Shown here piece by piece: positions 54,466-64,000 of a DNA stretch of 64,000 bases; position 1 is the stretch's first letter, and each line of letters opens with the position of its first letter. This stretch comes from Cladobotryum mycophilum (taxonomy: Eukaryota; Ascomycota; Sordariomycetes; Hypocreales; Hypocreaceae): contig CM071589.1 in NCBI GenBank assembly GCA_036429605.1, forward strand, positions 7,580,444-7,644,443. Reading direction: 5' to 3'. The notes beneath the pieces are model-generated. The model worked only from the letters and a program-made list of their open reading frames with translations. It had not been told where the DNA came from and ran no database searches. The position numbers and the translations under genes are program-made.

Positions 54466-55374
54466 AATTAATATTTATGATATAAGTTATAATTATAGTA
54501 AATAATAATAAAAAAGAGAATAGGGTATAAGAGAGTGAGTTCATTCAGATAGGAATAAGAGAGCAAGGGCAGGAAATTGATTCGGATAAGAATAAAGTGA
54601 GGGTTTATAATTAAAGGGTATAAAAGTAAGAAAAGAAATAAAGAATAGAGAACAGTTAAATAAGATTAAAGAGTAATATATAATAAACAAATAAATAAAT
54701 AATATATAATATAAGTATAATAAAAGCCATAGAAAGTTAAAGTAATTTAAGGGCGAGTAAAAAAAGTAAAAGAGGTTTAAAGAAAAAAAAAGTTAAAATA
54801 AGTATAGTTATTATTTAAAAGAGAGAAGTTATTAAAAGAAGGTAATAGATATCAAGGTCAGGGTTATAATTTTTTTTAGTTAATAGACATAAATATCAGG
54901 GTCAGGGTTATAGTGTTTGTTGTTAGTTTATAGATATAAAAAGTAATATAAGGTTATAAAGGTTAAGGTATATTAGGGAGTGGGTTCATTCAGATAGGAA
55001 TGAAAAGGTAAGGGCAGGAAATTGATTCGGATAAGAATAAAGCGAGTGTTTATAAATAAGAGGGTTAACAGCAATATAAAAAAATAAAATAAAAGAAGGT
55101 TAATAAGTAAGGTATAGGTTTAAATATAAAGATAAGAATAAAAACAAAGAATAATAAATAAATGAATAAATAAATTAAAAAGTTGTGATTCAAAGTAAAA
55201 GATAAAAATAAGATAAGAAATAGGTAATAAGAGGGATTTATTAAGTATAGAGTTTTTAGAATAAATAATAATATAGGTTTATGTATGTAATAAAATGTAA
55301 GAGAGTGTATTAATTAATATAATAAAATTTTAACGCCAAACTCGAAACCCGAAACCCCAAACCCCAAAGCAAAA

Positions 55375-55410
55375 ATTATAGGCGAAAAACTCGTCTTAAG
55401 GCCTAGGGTT
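55375..55410 (+). repeat. 36-bp direct repeat, right copy
   Basis: Identical to 42520-42555, 12.86 kb away. Located between the helicase array and the palindromic satellite. Confidence 0.9.
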
Positions 55411-55559
55411 AGAGTTAAAAAAAAGTAGAATTTTAGATGTTTTTAAAAATGAATAATATAATAAAAAAAATTAAAAATTAAAAATTAAATAAATAAATAA
55501 ATAAATTATTTAATTACTATTATTATAGTTCAAGTACTAGAAAATTAAAGTCTTTAATC

Positions 55560-57062
55560 AGTTAACTAAGATTAACTATCAAGGTCAAGGACCCTGCCCC
55601 GCGGGGCAGGGTCTTTAAGCAGTTAAATCAAGACGATCAACTTTAAAGGTCAGGGACCTGCCCCGCGGGGCAGGGTCTCCAAGCACTTAATCGAGAAGAC
55701 CAAGGACCTGCCCCGCGGGGCAGGGTCTTCAAGCACTCAATCAAGAAGATCAACTTTAAATGTCAGGGACCTGCCCCGCGGGGCAGGGTCTCCAAGCAGT
55801 GAATGAAGAAGATCAACTTTGAAGGTCAAGGACCTGCCCCGCGGGGCAGGGTCTCCAAGCACTCAATCGAGAAGACCAAGGACCTGCCCCGCGGGGCAGG
55901 GTCTTCAAGCAGTGAATCAAGAAGATCAACTTTGAAGGTCAGGGACCTGCCCCGCGGGGCAGGGTCTCCAAGCACTTAATCGAGAAGACCAAGGACCTGC
56001 CCCGCGGGGCAGGGTCTTCAAGCACTCAATTAAGAAGATCAACTTTAAATATCATGGACCTGCCCCGCGGGGCAGGGTCTCCAAGCAGTGAATCAAGAAG
56101 ATCAACTTTAAAGGTCAGGGACCTGCCCCGCGGGGCAGGGTCTCCAAGCAGTGAATGAAGAAGATCAACTTTGAAGGTCAAGGACCTGCCCCGCGGGGCA
56201 GGGTCTTTAAGCACTTAATCAAGAAGATCAACTTTAAACATCAGGGACCTGCCCCGCGGGGCAGGGTCTTCAAGCAGTGAATGAAGAAGATCAACTTTAA
56301 ACATCAGGGACCTGCCCCGCGGGGCAGGGTCTTCAAGCAGTGAATCAAGAAGATCAACTTTGAAGGTCAGGGACCTGCCCCGCGGGGCAGGGTCTGCAAG
56401 CAGTGAATGAAGAAGATCAACTTTGAAGGTCAAGGACCTGCCCCGCGGGGCAGGGTCTTCAAGCACTCAATCAAGAAGATCAACTTTGAATGTCAGGGAC
56501 CTGCCCCGCGGGGCAGGGTCTCCAAGCACTCAATCGAGAAGACCAAGGACCTGCCCCGCGGGGCAGGGTCTGCAAGCGGTGAATGAAGAAGATCAACTTT
56601 GAAGGTCAGGGACCTGCCCCGCGGGGCAGGGTCTCCAAGCACTTAATCGAGAAGACCAAGGACCTGCCCCGCGGGGCAGGGTCTTCAAGCACTCAATTAA
56701 GAAGATCAACTTTAAATATCATGGACCTGCCCCGCGGGGCAGGGTCTGCAAGCGGTGAATAAAAAAGATCAACTTTGAAGGTCAGGGACCTGCCCCGCGG
56801 GGCAGGGTCTCCAAGCACTTAATCGAGAAGACCAAGGACCTGCCCCGCGGGGCAGGGTCTCCAAGCAGTGAATGAAGAAGATCAACTTTGAAGGTCAAGG
56901 ACCTGCCCCGCGGGGCAGGGTCTGCAAGCAGTGAATGAAGAAGATCAACTTTGAAGGTCAAGGACCTGCCCCGCGGGGCAGGGTCTTCAAGCACTCAATC
57001 AAGAAGATCAACTTTGAAGGTCAGGGACCTGCCCCGCGGGGCAGGGTCTTCACGCAGTCAAT
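55560..57062 (+). repeat. Satellite array with 25 copies of a perfect GC palindrome
   Basis: Every unit holds the 18-bp perfect palindrome CCTGCCCCGCGGGGCAGG (24 bp in the first copy, 55590-55613), counted 25 times. Units come in a long form of about 63 bp (palindrome plus AAGAAGATCAACTTTGAAGG) and a short form of about 43-50 bp (AATCGAGAAGACCAAGGA), often alternating. The spacers vary by small substitutions, but the palindrome is invariant although the surroundings are AT-rich and mutated. Each could extrude as a hairpin. It lies between the helicase/RIP domain and two GC-rich genes. Confidence 0.95.
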
Positions 57063-57169
57063 CAGGGCTTAGGTTCATTCTGATCCAAATGAATCTGCTA
57101 GCCCTCCACCCATTCGCATTCGAATGAACCCACATCTTCTCCCTTATTCCTGTTTAAATCAGCCGCCTC

Positions 57170-60100
57170 TCACCTTTTTATATCAGTTATAATTGACGCA
57201 CATCGCTCTACCCACACACTATCTGGACCAAATACGTTAGCAATAAACTGCTCCGGTCTGGCGATCAAACCCAAAAGAGTACTATTCCGCTCACACAGAA
57301 CGGCTTCATCTAACAATCTAATATCTGAATTCCGAGGGTTTCGCCGAGTCGTATAAGGCTTTGCCGTCCACTGTAATGCAACAAGCATGCGGTTAGGTAC
57401 ACATTTGTGCTCTATTTCAGTCAGCATATCAATCTCAAACAAAAACCTTACTCATACGTACCAATCTTTTTAGTCATTTCAGTTATACCATACATTTCTG
57501 GCGTATTTTCGATCGTAAAAGCGGATGGTTTAAGAAACCAGAGCATGCGTGTGACCAAGCTGGCAGCAAAGTCTGCTCTGTCTTTGGAGTGCGACGTTAC
57601 ACTAAAGTCAAACGTGCCATTTTTAACAGTAACCATAGGCGACGATGCTGCCAAGGTCAGAACCAGCATAAGCATTAGGTTCACCAGAGGTTCCCCCATA
57701 GAAACCTCGAGACATTGACGGGCCCTTCGATAATGGCCCATGACTTGTGGATCCCCTCCCTTGTTACCAAAATGATTCTCTATACCACGAAAACCATCGT
57801 CGATCATCGAGGGCACATGAGCAAAGGGCAGATGATGTCCGAAGTCTATTCTTCGATTTACCCTTTGTCTCTGAGCAGCCCTTCGCCTCTCGTCGGACTC
57901 AAGTGCTTTTCTCTTTAGGCTTCCTGACAGGGCAGATAAAATGCTCATACTTAGCGTTTCGCTTGATGATGAGAGCTCTCGGATAATCTGAGATGTTAGG
58001 GTCGCACGAGAAGTACCCAACAGCCAGGAAACCCTGTAACGCTGTAAAGCTATAATAAGACAGGCTTCCCAGTCAAGCCGATCGTGAGTTTTATTACCCG
58101 TAGCGTATAATGGTACCATAGCCCGAAGAGTAATTAACCAGGTCATGTTCTTGGACGCATAACGCTTACCCTCCGACTCGGTATATAATGCTTTGACAAG
58201 AAGCGAAGCAAAATCCCTCAGACCTGTAATTTCCACTTTGACCCTGTTATTAAAAGCGCTAAAAAGACGTGCCTTTATCCGTTTAAGCCACCTAGATAAT
58301 ATTAGGTTTTTGTCCGCAGTAAATAAAAGAGTCTAAACTTACTCCACAGTAAAACAAGCATCAGCCTCCTTTATAGCTGCCCATTGATCAAGACAATCTA
58401 TCGCATCCGTAACCGCAGTGGCTATACCCTCTACGGCCCTTAGAGCTATCTTCATCCTGTAGCAAAAGAACTGCTGTACCTCCGGAATAAGATGATGCTC
58501 AAAGACACGAAGCACAACATCGCCCTTGCTACGACGCTGCTCTATCATGTGCTGAACCCACAGATGGGTACCCCGGTTGGCAGCGACCTCCAGGCCATAA
58601 TAAAAGGCCAGCGCAGCAGTGTGTAGAAGCCTGGGGCCATCGTTGCGGCCCTTGGGCCAAGATACCATATTCATGGAGCCTCTGTACAGGTCAAGCTTGG
58701 CCTTTGAGATGTAGGGCCACGCGTGGTGCTGGAGATGCCTGAGCGTACCGAGGTTCTCGAATATAGCGGTGGGCAAGCACCTCGGGTCGCCAGTGAAGCA
58801 GAAGTTGGCGAGTCGATCAATCGCGGCAACACCCTCGGCTGATGGTAAGGGGAGCCCTTGGCCGTTGCCCGCCGCGAACCGCCGATGCATCTCATCGATC
58901 ACCGTCTCGAATATGGTCGCAAAAGAGGTAAGAATGCCGGGGAAGGCGTTGGACGGGAAGGCGCGCAGCATGGAGTCGTAGGATCCCCTCTCCTTGGAGA
59001 AGAAACTGACGAGCTGTACGATGGGCCTAAGAACATTGGCGGAGTTTTGCTTTTCGTGCCGCAGCCCCGATACCCTGACGGAGACGACCTGCTCCATCCT
59101 GAAGGCGAACTGGCCCGTCTCAATACACTTGTGTATGAACCTCCTCTCCCGTGCAAAGGGCTTGGGGGCTCCCCGGTCCGTCAGGCTAAGATGCCTCAGT
59201 AGTCTCTGCTGGGTTTCCCGGGCCTTACCCGAGAGTCCCGCGCCGCCCATATGTAGCGTGAGGGCACCCGTGGGGATGGCCTTGGTGACTAGCAACTGCT
59301 CCGGCCGGAACCTAATGGCTCGCTTGATGTTGGAGTAGCACTGGAAATAGCCAAGGTCCAAAATCTCGGCCCCGTAGTTCTCCTTGGCCATATTATAGGC
59401 CACGGGGGCTACCGCGTCCGAGACGCTGGTTGGCGGCCGCGTACAGGTGAAATTGCCGTACCTGGGGTGGAAGGCAAGAGGGAAGCACATGAACTCCCCA
59501 TCCCCCTAGAACACTGCTCCTTGAGCCGCTTCAGGTCGCCGAGGAGGCAGAGGGGTACGCCTGCATTGCCCCAACTTTTACCGCTGAGGCAGTTTATGTT
59601 GCAGGCGAGGGCATACGAGATGGACTCGACGGACTCCATCTTATACATATGGTCCAGCGCCGTCTTGAGGCTCGATAGCCCGGGCGTTTTGTCAATGCAG
59701 CCGAGGACAGCCTTCTCGCGTTCGCTGGGCTCGTCATCGGCCACTGAGCCGGAAGCCTCATGGCGAGCCGCCGCCGAGCTCTCACCAAGCGAAGACTCCT
59801 CTCCCTCCCGCTCATCACCATCGCTCTCCTCAACGTCCTCTGGCGAGGGCGAAAGGCGACCCCTCAAGTCATCGTCGGAGCCGGCGTTGGATTCCCCATC
59901 GGAGCCGAGGTCAGATCCGTGATCGAGTTCATCGTCGGAGTCCAACAAGGTCTCCTCCATACTCAAGAACTCGGAATCATCGGTCCTGATGCGATAGTTG
60001 GCCCCGTAGCCGTAAGCGTGGAAGGCCGGCGACACACCCGCCCAGAAGAGGTCGGACTGGTGCCGAGCAAATTCCGCCCACCCATCCATGAAGTGTTTCT

Positions 60101-60998
60101 GGAACACTGCCCAATCGATGAGCCCCATCTCGGCGACGGCAGGCCCGCCCAGACTCCAGCTGGAATCGACGCCCCTGCCCTGAAGCTCAGTCTCGAGCGT
60201 GTTGACGATGAACACAGATAACAGCGTTGCCCGGGCGTGGGAGAGGGCCGTCCCAACGCGCCTGGGCCTGCGAGTGCTGGTATCCTCTGCCTGCCGGGGG
60301 TGCATGACGATGAACCAAGATTCGTTTGCGCCCCCCGAGGCGATACGGAACGTACGGCCGGCGAGGCTAAACGGCAGCAGGTGCCTGACATGCTTGTCGT
60401 TGTAGGAGCTGGCCCAGTTCTTGAGCGTCAATTTGACGGAGTCGAAGAAGGTAAAGGGGTTCTCCGGCGAGAGGGCGCAGAGAGGGCGGCCGATAACGCT
60501 GAGAAAGTCGAGGAAGAACTCGGGCCTCAGCTCGTCGTCCGGCCTAACACGGAAGCCCTGGCGGCCGTAGTCGATCGAGTGTCCTGTCTGCAGCAAGCTC
60601 ATGGCTCGCTGGGCGTCGAACCTATCCGAGCAGACGATACTAGCTAGCTTAGTGGCTAGTGCCGTACAAGTCAGAATATACCCCCGTGCCATAAGATACA
60701 GACCACAACGCAGAATACCCTAGGGGGGATGCATACGATTCAGGACAAACTCCCCGTTCCTTACGCCGTTGGCCGTGTTCTGGCGCCCCTGCTGGCTCGA
60801 GCCGGTATCACTGTCGCCATCGCTCTCGTACAGGGACGCGTGGGAGGGAAGACCATCGTTGTAATAGCCCTCGTCTCCCGAGGCGTTAGGGTCGACGGCC
60901 CCGGCACTCTCATCGGGCGCAGGGGTATCGGCGAACCGGAACTCGCTCCCCGAACCGGCCGGCGCCGCTTCCCGGTTTTGATAGAAACACTGAGACAT
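57170..60998 (-). CDS. Large unknown acidic protein, about 1,215 residues, one 1-nt frameshift
   Basis: Exons (minus): 60998-60765, 60719-58343, 58243-57462, 57411-57170. Introns are 45, 99 and 50 nt. The first also has length divisible by three, but contains an in-frame stop if retained. The big exon is open in one frame to about 59510 (QCSRGMG) and in another after it (EFMCFPLAFHPRYGNFTC). A single missing base in the G-run restores it, and the downstream intron phase then fits exactly. Residues 1-78 are acidic and low complexity. Another acidic stretch (DSDDELDHGSDLGSDGE) lies mid-protein. A basic segment (RRRAAQRQRVNRR) sits near the C-terminal third. No catalytic motif, signal peptide or membrane helix is recognised. 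The family is unknown. It follows the ParB-like gene on the same strand (274 bases apart), suggesting a functional pair. Confidence 0.6.
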
Positions 60999-61271
60999 CG
61001 CAATCGTAGATGGTAATTGAGTTAATGATGCTTTGTTTGTTATAGCAGACGTGCTTAAACGAGTATAAGTGAAGGGATGGAGCAGATACCAGCAGGGGAC
61101 AGCTTTCCTACTTGCCCAAGCCGACCCGAGGCAAAGCCTAACACTACATCGTGCACGTCATGTACGAGCTCGTTCATCATCGCCTGTCACATCGCCTGTC
61201 ACATCGCCGATCACCAAGGCCAGGATGCAGGTGCAAGGGTAAACCCGGGGCCGGAACCAGCCAACTCACTT

Positions 61272-63446
61272 CGCGATAGGTAGACTCTTCCAAGCCGGCT
61301 CTTTCCCGGCCGGCACAGAGTCGAGAAGCCTAGACTTGCGCGTACCCTTCTTAGACTTGGAGGCAGCCTTGCCGGATACAGCCCGATGCCCCTGGCCTCC
61401 GGAAAGACTCCGGGAGCCCCCTCAGAACGATTACCGGGGGAGCGGGGAGACGGAGTCGGGGGAGAACGAGCAAGATCTATGGTACGGGCAGCGGGGGCAG
61501 AACCGACCATCTCGTCCATCGCAGGGTCACTACGCAGGTCGTCCTCGTCGATCGACGATGGCACGACGCGGGTGGTGTCTGCGCGCGCGGGGGCGCCACG
61601 GGGCTAAGACGTGGCGCACTAGGCCTCGAAGCGGGTGCCTCCTCCTCCTCCCGCGACCATTGGAGGACGACGTGGCGCACCTTGGAAGACAGCCTGTCGA
61701 GGGCTGCCCCGCGGTGCAGGTGCGCCTTCGCAGCCACCTCAGGCAACGCGTCGACCAGCAAGCCGAGCTGAGCAGCCCAGGCATCGCCCCCCGCAGCAGA
61801 CGAGGCCCCCCCTCAGCGGCGGGCGAAGGTCGCTCCCAGCGCAGGGGGAGAGACGGGAGGAGGCCCCGGACGACCTCGAGCAAGCCGGGCCAGAAGGGCC
61901 CGCGAACGAAGCGGTCCCCGTATGCAGGCCCGGCTTGCCCCGGCAGGACCTCGAGATCGGAGCCCCTGAGCGCCCGTAGGTCGTCCAGTAAGTCGACAGA
62001 GTAATTCAGGACCCCCGTCTGGATACTGGCGGCCATCTCGCCCAGGTCGCCAGAGACGCCGGGGACGCCCTCGAGGGCTGTCGTTAAGTCGTCCCGTAAC
62101 AGGGAGTGGCCGTTGGACTCGATCTTCTTGGTAGATAGCGATGCCGGATCGACCCAGGCGACGACGTGCATCATGACCAGCTTCAGGCGTTCGGACTCGT
62201 CCCTCTTCATCTCGGTCAAGTGTAGAAACGGAGGAAAGGCAAGGTCAGGCCTGCCCCTGAGGAAACCATGGAGCTTGTCGTAATCAGGCCGGGCAGCATG
62301 GGTCAGAAAGCCCCTCCTGCGCTGCCCCTCCTGGGGGAAAAAGAGGTCGTCGACGAGGGCATCCAGCGAACCGCCGCGCTCGAAGGCCTCGCCCAACAGC
62401 TCCCAGTCTCGGGCGAGTATGAAGTAGCTCGGGGCGACCGAAGTCCGCACGCACGAGTCGATGACGGACAGGGTGCTCAGGACGGCCTCGAGGCGGTCGA
62501 ACCAAAACTGCACGACGCGAGTCAGCACAAGGCCTCCCGGGCCTCCAGAGGCAGCAAACGTACGGCATCGATGCGGCGGCTAGCCAGGACGGACCAGGCG
62601 GACACGGTAAAGTTCTCCTTGCCGAGAGACACGGAGCACCATCTGGTGATGAAGTCCCGCCAGGCCGTGTTCCTCCACAGAGTCAGGAACCGGCGGAGGG
62701 GGAACTTGGCATCGCCACCCAGATGCAGCCTTGCCTGGATGCGGGCCTCGACGGACGCCCTATTGCCGCTGAAGAGGTCGCGATCCCGCTCCGAGGCAGC
62801 GGCGAGCTGCATCCAGACCTCCCCGTGGCCGTCGGGGAGCCTGATGTCCTGCCTGTTCACGGAGAGCCCCAGCGCGAGATCGGGAGGTAGCTTCGCTGTA
62901 CGGGGTGCGTCAGAGTACCGGCCGCGTCTCCTTCGAGGGGGGCAACATACCATCGTACACCTCGCAGGTCCACCAGAGCTCGTCGTGGCCCAGCTTACGG
63001 GCTTCGACGTGCATCTTCAGGCCAGCCATGCGATGCTGGCCCGCGAGAACCCTCGCCCTCTCGCCGGTCAGGCCCACGAAGTCGAGAACCGGTAAGTCGC
63101 TGGCGGCGGTAGCAGGGTCGACGTTCGCAAAGGCCTTCTCGGCCGCCGCCCTGCTACAGGTGACGACGAGGTAATTCTCCTCAGCCTGCCTGAGCAGGGC
63201 CCCTTTCCCAAAGGCAGAGCAAAACTTGCGAGCGTGGCCCTCGTCCAGGGGGCGATTCTTCCCTCGCTCCCAGGTAAAGTCCATGGAGTCGAGGGACAGC
63301 CTCGCGATGCCCAGTCGATAGGGCTTCGCCTCCTCCCGAGGGGTCAACGCATCCCCCACCGTCCCGCCGAGGTTCGCCTCGTCATCGATCTTCTGCTTCT
63401 TGCGCGTTCCATGATCGCCAGGACCGGCACGACCGCGTCGCTTCAT
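61272..63446 (-). CDS. ParB-like domain protein, about 720 residues, several single-base frameshifts
   Basis: Start ATG at 63446. The N-terminal 178 codons are intact: a basic nuclear-localisation-like stretch (RRGRAGPGDHGTRKKQK), then KNRPLDEGHARKFCSAF and GLTGERARVLAGQHRMAGLK, which resembles the ParB/sulfiredoxin-fold box (an LxGxHRxxAxK pattern). The rest follows in order but in other frames: SDAPRTAKLPPDLALGL to EAREAL (62930-62525), VLTRVVQFWFDRLEAVL onward (62528 to about 61800), GLLVDALPEVAAKAHLHRGA, then an acidic piece (SSIDEDDLRSDPAMDEMV) and a Lys-rich end (VSGKAASKSKKGTRKSR). At least four one-base shifts in GC runs interrupt it. ParB-like domains bind DNA or nucleotide in bacteria; fungal homologues are uncharacterised. 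It could be a recent pseudogene or a real gene with assembly errors. Confidence 0.55.
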
Positions 63447-64000
63447 CTCAATGTTCGGGATGGGAGAGAAATCTCCTCAAACACATGCCACATACACCTG
63501 AATCAAATAACAGCATACACGACGGTAAGATGCCATTGCTAAGTGTAAACAGTCGTGGCCGTCTAGTGCAGCCGCCACACGCGTCAAGGCATGATTAAGT
63601 ATGTTCTCTTACCCTAGACCAGAACACGTTTTATTTACAAGGCAAAGACATTAGGGACGAGTAAAATACCTTCTCTATAATTAATATAAAAAAACTTTAT
63701 ACTTGTTATACTGGAATATATATCTTGTATGTAGAAACACATACAAATCGTCAAGAAAATACATATTCATCAAAGGGTAAATACCATCAGAGATCAAGAG
63801 CCATAAGACAACCATCCAAGTAAAAACATAAACAAAAAAAACATACAGAAGCCCAAAGAAAGAAACAAGTATACACTAAGTCTCCCAGAGGTACTTAGTA
63901 ACAGAAGCCACCGAATCCAAGGCAAGGAATAGATAAATTATACAACAGTCAACACCTGGGAACAAATGACATACGCATTGCATAGCAAAAACAGTATCTG
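63447..64000. other. Non-coding flank
   Basis: Upstream region of the ParB-like gene passing into AT-rich sequence. No gene, telomere repeat or recognised element. Confidence 0.5.

Larger units (their letters stand above)
54029..55550. other. AT-rich, A/G-biased non-coding DNA with dispersed repeats
   Basis: No gene. Contains the AGGGTTTTAAAT repeats (see next entry), two copies of a GGGTTCATTCAGATAGGAAT unit followed by GGAAATTGATTCGGATAAG (54.53 and 54.98 kb; also at 51.91 kb), and two copies of a GATATCAGGGTCAGGGTTAT-like word near 54.85-54.92 kb. Confidence 0.6.

Noticed and set aside
53060..55410. Possible telomere repeats (GGGTTAG-like words near the helicase copies)
   Set aside because: Only isolated words such as CCTAGGGTT and CAGGGTCAGGGTT occur; there is no tandem TTAGGG array.
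42520..55410. 36-bp repeat as a transposon target-site duplication
   Set aside because: Far too long for a target duplication of known fungal elements; better seen as a dispersed or terminal sequence.
56026..56994. Minus-strand frames encoding a 21-residue repeat (DPAPRGRSLTFKVDLLHSLLE type)
   Set aside because: They exist only because the long satellite unit is 63 bp and lacks stops in that frame; they begin and end arbitrarily inside the array and have no gene structure.
55560..57062. Regularly spaced palindromic repeats resembling a CRISPR array
   Set aside because: The genome is fungal, the spacers are themselves repeated and similar, the unit length alternates, and there are no cas genes. 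It is a satellite array.
61336..62004. Plus-strand frames over the ParB-like gene, up to 275 codons
   Set aside because: Arg/Gly/Pro-rich shadows in GC-rich DNA; the minus strand has collinear, motif-bearing protein and fits better.
1..64000. tRNA or rRNA genes
   Set aside because: No cloverleaf-like A/B box pairs or rRNA core sequences were recognised by eye. A covariance-model scan would settle it.

Overview
The window is nuclear DNA from a filamentous ascomycete (Pezizomycotina). The genes carry short (about 45-95 nt) GT-AG introns and at least two GC-AG introns. The families present are fungal (Zn2Cys6 regulators, UstYa/DUF3328, DUF3669, telomere-linked helicase). Repeats show C-to-T decay typical of RIP, and a Copia element is present. 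There is no bacterial gene organisation. The genus cannot be fixed from the sequence. The mix of helicase copies, minisatellites, AT-rich blocks and many broken genes fits a subtelomeric or accessory region, although no TTAGGG array is visible.

Layout. 0-11 kb: the 3' end of a regulator gene, an intact penicillin acyltransferase-like (peptidase C45) gene, a killer-toxin-like relic, a decayed Zn2Cys6 regulator and an intact DUF3669 gene. 11.3-22.6 kb: the most interesting block. Seven genes encode single-pass membrane proteins of the UstYa/DUF3328 oxidase family, and each has both HxxHC motifs. They surround one 47-residue secreted peptide gene (17177-17320). No other enzyme is interleaved. 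This is the layout expected of a dikaritin-type RiPP pathway, but the candidate precursor is short, non-repetitive and lacks Kex2 sites, and the oxidase count is unusually high.

22.6-41.3 kb: a RIP-mutated Copia element (141-bp LTRs, perfect 5-bp target duplication) sits inside a FAD monooxygenase pseudogene. It is followed by an intact SDR, a Zn2Cys6 pseudogene, an intact MOSC/ferredoxin-reductase/2Fe-2S fusion, an amidase pseudogene and a nearly intact quinone-oxidoreductase-like gene.

41.3-57.1 kb: an AT-rich desert, the 3' end of a non-LTR retrotransposon with a restriction-like endonuclease domain, a helicase N-terminal fragment, an intact 1,499-residue telomere-linked RecQ-like helicase, then degenerate helicase copies, minisatellites and a 25-copy array whose units each carry a perfect GC-rich palindrome. 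A 36-bp perfect direct repeat brackets 42.5-55.4 kb.

57.1-63.5 kb: two GC-rich genes in tandem on the minus strand. One is a large unknown acidic protein of about 1,215 residues. The other is a ParB-like protein. Both are interrupted only by single-base frameshifts.

The region is a mosaic: a compact candidate peptide biosynthesis cluster flanked by decaying metabolic genes and joined to a helicase/satellite domain.
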